From Autumnicola tepida (GTDB taxonomy: Bacteria > Bacteroidota > Bacteroidia > Flavobacteriales > Flavobacteriaceae): DNA of 64,000 bases. Positions 9,123 to 17,950 of this stretch are shown in pieces (the stretch's first letter is position 1; each line of letters opens with the position of its first letter). Below the pieces are notes generated by a model, which was not told where the DNA came from, ran no database searches, and saw only the letters and a list, made by a program, of their open reading frames with translations. Location: the NCBI RefSeq assembly GCF_031846485.1, contig NZ_JAVRHQ010000003.1:62001-126000 (forward strand). The letters run 5' to 3'. The position numbers and the translations under genes are program-made.

Positions 9123-9908
9123 ATGGCAAAAAAATATTCAATCCTGAACTTCATCTCGTTAATTTTTGCCATTTTCGCCAGCTATTATACCCAGGCGGTA
9201 GCACTTAACGGTAATACCATGCAAAGCCTGAGTGAGCGATATTTTAACCTCTTTACGCCTGCCGGTTACGCTTTTTCCATTTGGGGGGTTATTTACCTGT
9301 CACTGCTCGCCTACTGCGGTTTCCAGCTTTACCGGGCCTTTAAAAATAAAGAAACAGAGGATATCCTCGCCACCGGCCCCTGGTTCGCCATCGCCAATTT
9401 TTGTAATGCCGCCTGGATCTTCGCCTGGTTTTATGAAGCAACGGGAATCTCTGTGCTCCTGATGCTCATCATCATATTCTCCCTTATCAAAATTATTTTG
9501 AACACCAATATGGAACGCTGGGACGCACCATTAAAGACCATTGCATTGGTATGGTGGCCAATTTGTTTCTATTCCGGCTGGATTGCTGTGGCCACTATCG
9601 CGAATATTGCAGCGTATTTAGCAAAAATCAACTGGGACGGCTGGTTTTTAACTGAAGTGCAATGGACAGTTGTGATGATTCTTATAGCTACGTTGATTAA
9701 CCTCGCCATGGTTTATACCCGCAATATGAGGGAATTTGCACTTGTTGGTGTGTGGGTTCTGGTGGCTATTTTTGTAAGACATTCCGCGGAAAATGAAATC
9801 CTGGCGTGGACCGCTATGGCAGGAGCTATATTGCTCTTTTTAGCTGTTGCTTACCACGGCTATAAAAACAGGGCAACCAGCCCGCTTGCCAAGATGAAGA
9901 AGTCTTGA
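9123..9908 (+). CDS. TspO/MBR-like tryptophan-rich membrane protein
   Basis: A 261-residue polytopic membrane protein with about seven hydrophobic segments and many tryptophans (FSIWGVIYLSLL, NAAWIFAWFYEAT, ALVWWPICFYSGWIAVATIAN, ILAWTAMAGAI). The FTPAGYAFSIWGVIYLSL block and the AWIFAWF and YSGWI motifs resemble the 'tryptophan-rich sensory protein' group annotated in Bacteroidota, which is longer than the 160-residue TspO of proteobacteria. TspO proteins bind tetrapyrroles or steroids, but whether this group does is not known. It starts 10 bases after pdeM and is probably co-transcribed with it. Confidence 0.7.
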   Translation: MAKKYSILNFISLIFAIFASYYTQAVALNGNTMQSLSERYFNLFTPAGYAFSIWGVIYLSLLAYCGFQLYRAFKNKETEDILATGPWFAIANFCNAAWIFAWFYEATGISVLLMLIIIFSLIKIILNTNMERWDAPLKTIALVWWPICFYSGWIAVATIANIAAYLAKINWDGWFLTEVQWTVVMILIATLINLAMVYTRNMREFALVGVWVLVAIFVRHSAENEILAWTAMAGAILLFLAVAYHGYKNRATSPLAKMKKS

Positions 9909-9941
9909 GATTATCCCAGTTTTTATTGTTAGCATTTTCTA

Positions 9942-10724
9942 TTATATATGTTTCACCACTCCCCCGTCTACCCTTAATGAAGCCCCGTTAGTGGCTGAAG
10001 ACAATGGACTGGCCACGTAAGCCACCATATTGGCAGCTTCTTTTGGATCGGCAAAACGCTGAATAATGGAACTAGGCCGCGCCTCTTTAAAAAATTCCTT
10101 TTCAATCTCTTTCCTGTTCTTATCATTCCCGGAAGTCATCTCCTTAACTCCTTCGGAAAAAGTAGGGCCGGGCAAAATGCTGTTCACGGTAACATTGCTG
10201 CCTTTGGTGGTTTCAGCCAATCCGCGGGAAACAGCCAGCTGCGCGGTTTTGGTCATTCCGTAATGAATCATTTCCACGGGAATGTTCAGCGCGCTTTCGC
10301 TGGAAATAAAGATGATCCTGCCCCAGTCCCGTTCGAGCATTCCCGGCAGGAATGCCCGTGAAAGCCGCACCCCGCTCAGTACGTTTATCTCGTAAAAGCG
10401 CTTCCAGTCTTCATCGGTAATATCCATAAAATCTTTATTCCCAAAAACCCCTACATTATTGATAAGCACATCCACTTCGGCAATACCGGCAATTAAATCT
10501 TCAATCTCGTCAGGTTTTGCAAAATCGCATACCATCCCGTCAATTTCTGCGGAAGAATACTCCCCTCTTATTTCAGCTAAAGCCTTATCTACAGATGCCC
10601 GGGAACGGCCGTTAATAATTACCTTTGCTCCTTCAGCAACCAGCAATTTGGCAATGGCCAGGCCTATGCCCTTTGTGGAGCCCGAAATGAAAACTTTTTT
10701 ATCTTTTAGTTGTAAATCCATCAA
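9942..10724 (-). CDS. SDR family oxidoreductase
   Basis: A 260-residue classical short-chain dehydrogenase/reductase. The NAD(P) motif is SGSTKGIGLAIA (about residues 14-25). NNVGVFG stands in for the NNAG motif, the catalytic Ser lies in IFISSESAL, and Tyr/Lys are in YGMTK. The C-terminus has the usual NGASLRVDGGVV. Its start overlaps the end of the DoxX gene by 26 bases, so the pair is co-transcribed. Substrate unknown. Confidence 0.9.
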   Translation of the reverse strand: MMDLQLKDKKVFISGSTKGIGLAIAKLLVAEGAKVIINGRSRASVDKALAEIRGEYSSAEIDGMVCDFAKPDEIEDLIAGIAEVDVLINNVGVFGNKDFMDITDEDWKRFYEINVLSGVRLSRAFLPGMLERDWGRIIFISSESALNIPVEMIHYGMTKTAQLAVSRGLAETTKGSNVTVNSILPGPTFSEGVKEMTSGNDKNRKEIEKEFFKEARPSSIIQRFADPKEAANMVAYVASPLSSATNGASLRVDGGVVKHI

Positions 10725-11160
10725 TCTTCTTTTTTGATTTGGTGTCCAGCGCGAGCAGGTTATATTCCAGGTAAATCAACAGGAAAAAAATAAAGAGGGC
10801 GTAGAGCATTTGCGTGGCCACTGCTCCCCAGTCTTCTTTTAACGCGCTTCCAAAAATGAGCAACATTATTAGCACAGCCGCTGCCGCCAGTACATGTTTT
10901 GTTTTGTAACCTGCTAAAATAAGCAGCCCGATGAGAAATTCTAAAAATGGCAGAACATATGCAAAAGCTTCAGCCAGGGCCAAGGGCATAAGCGTGCCTT
11001 CAAATCCCGAGGCAAGTCCCGAAGCGAACTTTTCCAGCTTAGGAATGCGCACCAGCCCATGCAAAAGAAAATTAAGCCCCAGGGTTATCCTGGCAAGAAC
11101 ATAAGCAAGCTGGTGGCTGGAGATGATTATTTTTCCCTGAAAATAGCCAAGCTTTCGCAT
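10699..11160 (-). CDS. DoxX family membrane protein
   Basis: A 153-residue protein with four hydrophobic segments. The N-terminal block LARITLGLNFLLHGLVRIPKLEKFASG is typical of DoxX/DoxD-like membrane proteins, small quinone-linked or redox-associated membrane proteins of poorly defined function. It is upstream of, and overlaps, the SDR gene, suggesting a membrane-associated redox pair. It is transcribed away from mfd. Confidence 0.85.
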   Translation of the reverse strand: MRKLGYFQGKIIISSHQLAYVLARITLGLNFLLHGLVRIPKLEKFASGLASGFEGTLMPLALAEAFAYVLPFLEFLIGLLILAGYKTKHVLAAAAVLIMLLIFGSALKEDWGAVATQMLYALFIFFLLIYLEYNLLALDTKSKKKIDGFTTKR

Positions 11161-11224
11161 TTCCTATGTTATTAAAATGATAAAACTTGTGGTGCTGCTA
11201 AATAGTTAAAAAAATGTTGAGGTG

Positions 11225-11255
11225 TTGGAAGGCATAATATCAGGAATTATCTTTG
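11225..11255 (+). promoter_or_regulatory. Bacteroidota-type promoter of mfd
   Basis: TTG at 11225-11227, a 20-base spacer, and TATCTTTG at 11248-11255, an exact TAnnTTTG match. The -7 box ends only 5 bases before the mfd ATG at 11261, so the transcript may have little or no leader. The promoter lies inside the N-terminal extension that a GTG start at 11222 would give, which argues against that start. Confidence 0.65.
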
Positions 11256-11260
11256 CAGGA

Positions 11261-14200
11261 ATGAGTAAATCTGCTATTGCCCAAAGCTTTGCACAATCCC
11301 TGCCACAGCAGGAATTGCAAAATGCTATCGCCTCTATCGATTTTTCCAAAGATTCTGGCAAAGGAAAACTTCACCTGAAGGGCCTTGTAGGCTCCTCCCT
11401 TTCCTTTGTGATTTCCAACGCTTTTAAAGAAGCTGAAAACCCGTTTTTGCTGGTTTTTAACGATAAGGAAGAAGCCGCCTATTACCTGAATGACCTGGAG
11501 CAGCTAATTGGAGAAAAGCACGTGCTTTTTTACCCCGGCAGTTACCGCAGGCCTTATCAGATAGAAGAGACTGATAATGCCAACGTCTTACTTAGGGCTG
11601 AAGTTCTAAACCGTATAAATTCCCGTAAAAAACCAGCGGTTATCGTCACTTATCCCGATGCGCTTTTTGAAAAGGTGGTTACCCGGAAGGAACTGGACCG
11701 CAGCACCCTTAAAATTGCCGTTGGCGACGAGCTTTCTATCGATTTTGTGAACGAGGTGCTTTTTGAGTACAAGTTCAAAAGGGTGGATTTTGTGACTGAA
11801 CCCGGAGAATTTTCTGTGCGCGGCGGGATAATAGATGTATTTTCTTTTAGTAATGATGAGCCTTACCGGATAGAATTTTTTGGGGATGAAGTAGACAGCA
11901 TAAGGAGTTTTGATGTGGAAACCCAGCTTTCTACAGATAAGGTGAAGAAAATCTCTGTAATGCCGAACGTTGAAAACAAGCAGCTGGACGAGGTAAGGGA
12001 AAGTTTTCTGAAATATATTTCGGCAAATACGATTGTTTTTGTTAAAAACCTGGACTTATTTTCTGCTCAACTGGACAAGCTTTTCAGCAAAGCTGAAGAA
12101 GCTTTTAAAAGCCTTTCTGAAGAAGTAAAGCACAGCGAACCCGAAGAACTTTTCTGCAATGCTGAAATTATCAAAAAACAGCTGCTGGATTTTGCGGTGG
12201 TAGAATTAAGCAATCAGGCTTTTTTAAAAGATACGACGGCAAATAATGGGAAAAGTATTGAATTCAACACCAAGCCCCAGCCTTCTTTTAACAAGCAGTT
12301 CGATTTGCTTATAGACAATCTTATTGAAAACCAGGAAAACGGGTATTCCAATTATATTTTTTGCGTAAGCGAGCAACAGGCGAAACGTTTCCATGACATT
12401 TTTGATGACCAGGAACGGGAAGTAAAGTATCAAACCGTAGTACTCTCGATGTTCCAGGGGTTTATAGATGAAGAAGCCAAAAATGTTTGTTACACCGATC
12501 ATCAGATCTTTGAGCGCTATCACAAATTTCACCTGAAGAACGGTTATGCCAAAAAGCAGGCGATCACACTAAAGGAGCTCACCAACCTGGAAGTAGGCGA
12601 TTATGTGACGCATATTGACCACGGAATTGGAAAATTTGGCGGACTTCAGAAAATAGACGTTGAAGGCAAGATGCAGGAAGCCATTAAACTGATTTACGGC
12701 GAACGCGATATTTTGTACCTGAGCATTCACTCGCTGCACAAAATTTCAAAATATAATGGGAAAGACGGCAAACCTCCCAAGATTTACAAACTGGGGAGCA
12801 ACGCCTGGAAAAACCTTAAAAACAAAACCAAGGCCCGTGTTAAGCATATCGCCTATAATTTAATTGAATTGTATGCCAAAAGAAGGCTTCAAAAAGGTTT
12901 TGCCTACGGGCCCGATTCCTATTTACAGCACGAGCTGGAGGCATCTTTTATTTATGAAGACACGCAAGACCAGAGTACGGCCACCCATGCGGTAAAAGAA
13001 GATATGGAAAACGAACGCCCCATGGACAGGCTCGTGTGCGGCGATGTTGGCTTTGGAAAGACTGAAGTGGCCATTCGTGCCGCCTTTAAAGCCGTAGATA
13101 ACGGCAAACAGGTAGCCGTACTGGTGCCCACCACCATTCTCGCATTTCAGCATCACCAGACCTTTACCGAAAGGCTGAAGGATTTCCCGGTTACCGTAGA
13201 TTACCTTAACCGTTTCCGTACCGCGAAGGAACGGCGGGAAACCCTTCAGGATCTTGAAAATGGGAAGATTGATATCGTAATCGGTACACATCAGCTGGTA
13301 AATAAATCGGTGAAATTTAAAGATCTCGGGCTGCTGATTGTGGATGAAGAGCAGAAATTTGGAGTTGCGGTAAAAGATAAACTAAAAACCATAAAGGAGA
13401 ATGTAGATACGCTAACGCTTACGGCAACGCCAATTCCACGTACGCTTCAGTTTAGTTTAATGGCCGCCAGGGACCTGTCTACCATTACCACTCCGCCGCC
13501 AAACCGTTATCCCATAGAAAGCAGTGTGATAAGATTTTCCGAAGAAACCATACGCGACGCCGTGTCTTATGAAATCCAGCGTGGCGGCCAGGTCTTTTTT
13601 ATCCATAACCGCATTGAGAATATTAAAGAAGTGGCCGGGATGATACAGCGGCTGGTTCCCGATGCCCGCATAGGGATTGGCCACGGCCAGATGGAGGGCA
13701 AAAAGCTGGAAAAACTCATGCTTAGCTTTATAAATGGCGAATTTGATGTTTTGGTTTCCACCACCATTGTGGAAAGCGGGCTGGATGTGACCAACGCGAA
13801 CACTATTTTTATCAATAACGCCAATAATTTTGGCCTCTCAGACCTGCACCAGATGCGCGGCAGGGTGGGCCGAAGCAATAAGAAAGCTTTCTGTTATTTT
13901 ATCACTCCGCCATATTCTGCGATGACGGAAGATGCAAGAAAAAGAATGACGGCACTAGAGCAGTTTTCTGAACTGGGCAGCGGCTTTAATATTGCCATGA
14001 AAGACCTTGAAATTCGAGGGGCCGGGGATTTACTGGGCGGCGAACAAAGCGGTTTCATCAATGAAATTGGCTTTGACACCTATCAGAAAATCCTGAACGA
14101 AGCCATTGAAGAACTGAAGGAAAATGAATTCCAGGAACTGTATAGCGAAACCGAAAAGGTGGAGGATAAGATTTTTGTAAAAGACACGCAGATAGATACC

Positions 14201-14671
14201 GATTTCGAAATCCTTTTCCCTGATGATTATATCAATAACATTTCTGAAAGGCTGAACCTTTACACCCAGCTTAACAATATCACTTCAGAAGAAGAACTGC
14301 AAAAATTTGAGGCTGAACTTACCGACCGTTTTGGAGAACTTCCCACCCAGGCTGTTGACCTGCTCAACAGCGTACGTATTAAATGGATCGCTTCAAAAAT
14401 AGGCCTGGAAAAGGTAGTGCTGAAGCAGGGGAAAATGATTGGTTATTTTATTTCAGACCAGCAGTCGCGGTTTTACCAGACCAGTGCGTTTACCAAAGTG
14501 CTGCAGTACGTACAAACGCACCGCAACAAATGCACGATGAAGGAGAAAAAAACCCGTGCGGGGCTCAGGTTGCTGCTTACTTTTGATAAGATTACTTCTA
14601 TAGAAGCTGCTCTAAAAGTTTTGGAACCGCTGGACTTTAGGGTGAAAAAAGAGGAAGATGTAGAGGCATAA
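11261..14671 (+). CDS. mfd: Transcription-repair coupling factor Mfd
   Basis: A 1136-residue superfamily 2 translocase that removes stalled RNA polymerase and recruits UvrAB. The order is an N-terminal UvrB-like module (FYPGSYRRPYQIEE..., FSVRGGIIDVFSF), a CarD/RID polymerase-binding domain (LEVGDYVTHIDHGIGKFGG), the helicase with Walker A GDVGFGKTEVA, the DEEQ box in IVDEEQKFG, TLTATPIPRTLQ, and TTIVESGLDV...QMRGRVGR, then the C-terminal TRCF domain. A GTG at 11222 would add 13 residues, but the ATG at 11261 gives the more usual N-terminus (MSKSAIAQSFAQ) and sits just downstream of a good promoter. uvrC, another nucleotide-excision repair gene, is elsewhere in the window. Confidence 0.97.
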   Translation: MSKSAIAQSFAQSLPQQELQNAIASIDFSKDSGKGKLHLKGLVGSSLSFVISNAFKEAENPFLLVFNDKEEAAYYLNDLEQLIGEKHVLFYPGSYRRPYQIEETDNANVLLRAEVLNRINSRKKPAVIVTYPDALFEKVVTRKELDRSTLKIAVGDELSIDFVNEVLFEYKFKRVDFVTEPGEFSVRGGIIDVFSFSNDEPYRIEFFGDEVDSIRSFDVETQLSTDKVKKISVMPNVENKQLDEVRESFLKYISANTIVFVKNLDLFSAQLDKLFSKAEEAFKSLSEEVKHSEPEELFCNAEIIKKQLLDFAVVELSNQAFLKDTTANNGKSIEFNTKPQPSFNKQFDLLIDNLIENQENGYSNYIFCVSEQQAKRFHDIFDDQEREVKYQTVVLSMFQGFIDEEAKNVCYTDHQIFERYHKFHLKNGYAKKQAITLKELTNLEVGDYVTHIDHGIGKFGGLQKIDVEGKMQEAIKLIYGERDILYLSIHSLHKISKYNGKDGKPPKIYKLGSNAWKNLKNKTKARVKHIAYNLIELYAKRRLQKGFAYGPDSYLQHELEASFIYEDTQDQSTATHAVKEDMENERPMDRLVCGDVGFGKTEVAIRAAFKAVDNGKQVAVLVPTTILAFQHHQTFTERLKDFPVTVDYLNRFRTAKERRETLQDLENGKIDIVIGTHQLVNKSVKFKDLGLLIVDEEQKFGVAVKDKLKTIKENVDTLTLTATPIPRTLQFSLMAARDLSTITTPPPNRYPIESSVIRFSEETIRDAVSYEIQRGGQVFFIHNRIENIKEVAGMIQRLVPDARIGIGHGQMEGKKLEKLMLSFINGEFDVLVSTTIVESGLDVTNANTIFINNANNFGLSDLHQMRGRVGRSNKKAFCYFITPPYSAMTEDARKRMTALEQFSELGSGFNIAMKDLEIRGAGDLLGGEQSGFINEIGFDTYQKILNEAIEELKENEFQELYSETEKVEDKIFVKDTQIDTDFEILFPDDYINNISERLNLYTQLNNITSEEELQKFEAELTDRFGELPTQAVDLLNSVRIKWIASKIGLEKVVLKQGKMIGYFISDQQSRFYQTSAFTKVLQYVQTHRNKCTMKEKKTRAGLRLLLTFDKITSIEAALKVLEPLDFRVKKEEDVEA

Positions 14672-14685
14672 TACAGCTGGAAAAG

Positions 14686-14718
14686 AGACCTCAGAGGTTT
14701 TAAAAACCTGTGAGGTCT
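14686..14718. repeat. Palindromic intergenic repeat after mfd (possible terminator)
   Basis: An imperfect palindrome of the type AGACCTC-AGAGGTTTT / AAAACCTGTGAGGTCT, 14 bases after the mfd stop. This element recurs between genes in Flavobacteriaceae. It can fold into a long hairpin but is not followed by a clear T-run. The rest of the 269-base gap to the DUF389 gene contains a second degenerate repeat fragment (CGGGCGCAGTCGAGAATGG near 14760) and no gene. Confidence 0.6.
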
Positions 14719-14940
14719 GAATGAAATCTTATATTTAGGTTGAAGTAATTTTTGTTACTTCGGGCGCAGTCGAGAATGGCTTTGAGATTACCAAACTTAA
14801 GCGTTTCTGGCGTTACCTAAACTAGACCACATATTCTTTCAGGAAGCCTTTCCTATTAAAACCTAAAATTGCCTTAATCCGGCTTTAACTTTTTCTGGCA
14901 TTTTCTATCTTAAAGAAGATTTTATTCTAACGGTAAAAAT

Positions 14941-16200
14941 ATGCGACAACTTACCATAAAGGTACCTAAGGGTCATAAAGATCAAATTTTAGACGCGGTT
15001 TCAGAATTTGAAGGAAAAAATACAATAGATCTCTCTTCAGAAAAAGAAGATGTTTTTCTGATTTACCTTCCCAATAACAAAGTAAACGATTTTCTAAAAA
15101 AACTGGATGATTTTGAAGAGCCGGAAATCAGCTTAATTCCACGAGGTGTTATCACCCTTTATCCTCCCGCAAGTGAAGCTCCAGAGCAGGTAGCCGATGT
15201 AAAACCTAAAAGTTCTATGGAAATCTATCTTGGCGGGATCCAAAGCGTGGGCTCTATGTTTGGCTTGATTGGCTATTCTGTCGCGGCGGGCATAATCGTA
15301 TGGATTGGCCTTTACACCACCACCGTTTACTTGCTTGTTGCCGCCATGTTGGTTGCACCATTCGCAGGCCCCGCCATGAATGCTGCCCTGGCCACGGCAT
15401 CGGGAAAAATGCGACTTTTAATAAGCAGCCTAAAGCGCTACGGGCTGGCCATGTTAAGCGGGATTGTAACCAGCTTTATCCTAACCCTGATTTTTCCTCT
15501 GGAAACCTTAACGCCCCTCATGATAGAAGTCAGCCATGTTTCTAAAGTAGCGCTACTCCTTCCAGTTATTTCGGGCTTTGCGGGAGCCATTAACATCTGC
15601 CAGTCAGAAAGGGACAGCCTCGTCTCTGGTGCCGCCGTTGGAATTTTAGTGGCTGCGTCTCTTGCACCACCTGTAGGACTTGTTGGAGCCGGCCTGTATT
15701 TAATGGATTGGGAAATTGTTTTCAGCAGTATTTTCAGGATCATACTGCAGCTGCTTGGTATCCATCTCGCAGCCACGCTGGTTTTTTATTTCTACGGAAA
15801 AGTTACGCCAAAAGGAATTCGTTTCCTGCAGGGCAGTAAAAAACTAATGATTCTCACCAGTATAATAGCTTTTCTTGGGATAGGAGCGATGATGTTCTGG
15901 CAATTCAGCCAGCCGCCGTTTCTCCGAAAAGCAAGTATGAATACCGAACTTACCGAAGCCTTAGACAAACATCTTAAAGAGCTGGATTATATCAGGATTA
16001 TTAACAAAAATGTTTATTTTACCAATACTACCATTAATGGAGAACCTACGGTGAACTTCCAGGCCACTGTTTTGCCTAAAGACACGGTTATTTCAGATGA
16101 AGCATTACAATCAGCTATTATTCAGCACCTAAAAGAAAATCTGAATTACCAGGATGAGAACATTCATGAAGTTTATGAAATTGGGGTGGTAAGGGAGTAA
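14941..16200 (+). CDS. DUF389 / TIGR00341 family membrane protein
   Basis: A 419-residue protein with a soluble N-terminal domain of about 85 residues (MRQLTIKVPKGHKDQILDAV, ACT-like in feel), then six or more membrane segments, then a soluble C-terminal tail of about 100 residues. The signature membrane blocks are VAAMLVAPFAGPAMNAALATA, SGFAGAINICQSERDSLVSG and GILVAASLAPPVGLVGAGLY, which identify DUF389. The family is widespread and its function is not established. It stands alone between mfd and the nuclease/TonB region. Confidence 0.87.
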   Translation: MRQLTIKVPKGHKDQILDAVSEFEGKNTIDLSSEKEDVFLIYLPNNKVNDFLKKLDDFEEPEISLIPRGVITLYPPASEAPEQVADVKPKSSMEIYLGGIQSVGSMFGLIGYSVAAGIIVWIGLYTTTVYLLVAAMLVAPFAGPAMNAALATASGKMRLLISSLKRYGLAMLSGIVTSFILTLIFPLETLTPLMIEVSHVSKVALLLPVISGFAGAINICQSERDSLVSGAAVGILVAASLAPPVGLVGAGLYLMDWEIVFSSIFRIILQLLGIHLAATLVFYFYGKVTPKGIRFLQGSKKLMILTSIIAFLGIGAMMFWQFSQPPFLRKASMNTELTEALDKHLKELDYIRIINKNVYFTNTTINGEPTVNFQATVLPKDTVISDEALQSAIIQHLKENLNYQDENIHEVYEIGVVRE

Positions 16201-16232
16201 GTTCCTTGTAAACTGTACAAGAAGCACCAATT

Positions 16233-17633
16233 CTAATGAGAAAACCCGGTCACCCTCACATTATCCACATCATAAGTGGTGGTCTTGTCAGGAATTCCAC
16301 CAAGATAATGAAAACCGAAATGGACCGTGCCTTCAAGGCAGGAAATATCGATTTTAGTATTGGTAAATGCCGTAGCATTCTGGCTGGACGGCCCCATTGG
16401 AATATTCGCTTCCAGTAGTTGCCATTCAGTAGTTTTAGGATTACCAGTAAAACTAGTGCTGACATAAATATTAAGTATCGTAGCATTATCAAAAGAAGCC
16501 ATAACATCTGCTGAAAAAACTTCTCCGCTGCTCTGGTCCAGATTAATGCCAGGAGTAACCAGCCACGCCTCCAGCAGGTTTTCAGTAGTATTATATGCTG
16601 AAATCCTGAAATAGCGGTTGCCATTCCTGGTTCCCGGCTTGAACTTTTCACTGCCTCCGCTAACGTTAACATTGCGCCAGCCACGGTTTGCCAAAGCGGT
16701 TAATGTAGTAACATCGGTAAAATCTTCATTAAAGATCACTTCCGGCCCTTCAGCCAGATGATCTCCACATTTAAAGAATTCAGGATCGCATCTTTCACCA
16801 GAAAAATTCAAATCCTGAGGAGAATTTAATACCAGTACGTAAAAATCATCGTAGAAATCCCGGCTCAAAACTGCCTTTACACTTCCCGATTCCTGCGGAA
16901 GCAGCAAAGATTTAAAATCGGCAAATGTACTCGTAGCCAATATTGTGGTCGCTCCGGATTCACAGCTTTCCAGTTGCCGAAAACCGTCATATTCATCTAT
17001 ATTTTCTGATGCGAAAGAAAAAATATGCTCGTCCCTCACCAAGTTTCGGTTAAACTGAACATTATCCACCTGCACATAAAGATTTTTATAGTTTTCACTG
17101 AAGTCGGTAATCTCTAATTTAAGCGGAACAATTTCCGCAGTGATTTCAGAACGGATAAGATGATTATCGATCAAAGAATTGGGAATGGCCACCACGTCTC
17201 CCCTGTTTTGAATCCCCAGCTGAAGCACCCCATTGTTATACCACAAACTCAGGCCATCCGGTTTCACGAATACTTTTCTTCCGAAGTTGAAATTGTCGTG
17301 GAGGGAATTATCATCTACCAACATCACAATTCCCGCAGTGGGATTTTCCGGTTTATCCTGCAGCACCAGCTCTTTATAAAAATTTCCGCCTTCATCACTG
17401 GAAACCACGTAGGCTTCAAAATAGATATCAGTATCCTGAAAAGTATAAATTTTCCCTGTTTCAAGATTGAAATTTCCCTTTACTGCGGAAATGCTGGTGA
17501 GGTTCCCATCTACCAACACCTCGCTTTCCTCAATTTCAGGCAGATCAAAATCGTCGGTTTTTACGCAGGAAGTAAAAAGCAGGATTATTGCTGCCATGCT
17601 TCCAAAGAGCGTTTTATGTAAAATTGTTTTCAT
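16233..17633 (-). CDS. Lipoprotein with DUF5689 and choice-of-anchor J domains
   Basis: A 466-residue surface lipoprotein if started at the ATG at 17633 (MKTILHKTLFGSM); a longer start at 17666 would place 11 residues before the signal peptide. The lipobox is LLFTSC, followed by acidic residues. The first half (about residues 35-275) has the DUF5689 pattern (YFEAYVVSSDEGGNFYKELVLQD, AGIVMLVDD, GRKVFVKPDGLSL), an OB-like fold often found with secreted nucleases. The second half (about 295-465) is a jelly-roll 'choice-of-anchor J' module (FNEDFTDVTTLTALANRGW, LEAWLVTPGINLDQ, VHFGFHYLGG). It is downstream of a TonB-dependent receptor on the same strand and likely its surface partner. It is not SusD-like. 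Substrate unknown; nucleic acid is my inference from neighbours. Confidence 0.8.
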   Translation of the reverse strand: MKTILHKTLFGSMAAIILLFTSCVKTDDFDLPEIEESEVLVDGNLTSISAVKGNFNLETGKIYTFQDTDIYFEAYVVSSDEGGNFYKELVLQDKPENPTAGIVMLVDDNSLHDNFNFGRKVFVKPDGLSLWYNNGVLQLGIQNRGDVVAIPNSLIDNHLIRSEITAEIVPLKLEITDFSENYKNLYVQVDNVQFNRNLVRDEHIFSFASENIDEYDGFRQLESCESGATTILATSTFADFKSLLLPQESGSVKAVLSRDFYDDFYVLVLNSPQDLNFSGERCDPEFFKCGDHLAEGPEVIFNEDFTDVTTLTALANRGWRNVNVSGGSEKFKPGTRNGNRYFRISAYNTTENLLEAWLVTPGINLDQSSGEVFSADVMASFDNATILNIYVSTSFTGNPKTTEWQLLEANIPMGPSSQNATAFTNTKIDISCLEGTVHFGFHYLGGIPDKTTTYDVDNVRVTGFSH

Positions 17634-17731
17634 AATAAAGCCTGTAAATTGTTTAATTATTAACATCCCGGTTGATAGCCCAAATAGGTGCCCGGAAGAT
17701 CGCGAGACAAGTTTTGCACCTCCTCTTAATA

Positions 17732-17758
17732 CCTATAAGGTTTTGGAAACCTTGCAGG
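17732..17758. repeat. 27-nt palindromic repeat, copy 1
   Basis: CCTATAAGG-TTTTGGAAA-CCTTGCAGG, an imperfect palindrome of the class seen in many Bacteroidota intergenic regions. It lies in the 317-base gap between the TonB receptor gene and its downstream lipoprotein gene; besides the three copies, that gap holds nothing recognisable. Confidence 0.75.
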
Positions 17759-17853
17759 AGATAAGACCTTTCCATATTTAAATATATAATTGACCGACAT
17801 TAATTTACTGTCTTCCATAATCTCATCATTTAAATTCAAATTCCAGGTACTTT

Positions 17854-17880
17854 CCTGCAAGGTCTTTGCGACCTTGTAGG
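17854..17880. repeat. 27-nt palindromic repeat, copy 2 (inverted)
   Basis: CCTGCAAGG-TCTTTGCGA-CCTTGTAGG. The reverse complement matches copies 1 and 3 in both arms but has a different loop (TCGCAAAGA against TTTTGGAAA), so this copy is inverted relative to the others. Confidence 0.75.
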
Positions 17881-17919
17881 TATTGAACCTCATGCAGAAA
17901 TATTCCCTTTCTACTTATA

Positions 17920-17946
17920 CCTACAAGGTTTTGGAAACCTTGCAGG
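17920..17946. repeat. 27-nt palindromic repeat, copy 3
   Basis: CCTACAAGG-TTTTGGAAA-CCTTGCAGG, same orientation as copy 1. It ends 4 bases from the stop codon of the TonB receptor, so the receptor mRNA ends its coding part directly at this hairpin. Confidence 0.75.
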
Positions 17947-17950
17947 ACGT

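Noticed and set aside
11222..11260. GTG start of mfd at 11222
   Set aside because: The extra 13 residues overlap a near-perfect promoter and have no homologous look; the ATG at 11261 gives the expected N-terminus.
12224..13291. Antisense open frames inside mfd, ileS and sdhA
   Set aside because: They lie opposite strong coding regions, have no homologous motifs and no ribosome-binding context, and are explained as shadows of the true frames.
17732..17946. Three similar palindromes as a small CRISPR array
   Set aside because: The copies are in mixed orientation, unequally spaced (95 and 39 bases) and differ in loop sequence, with no cas genes in the window. They are a known type of intergenic palindromic repeat.
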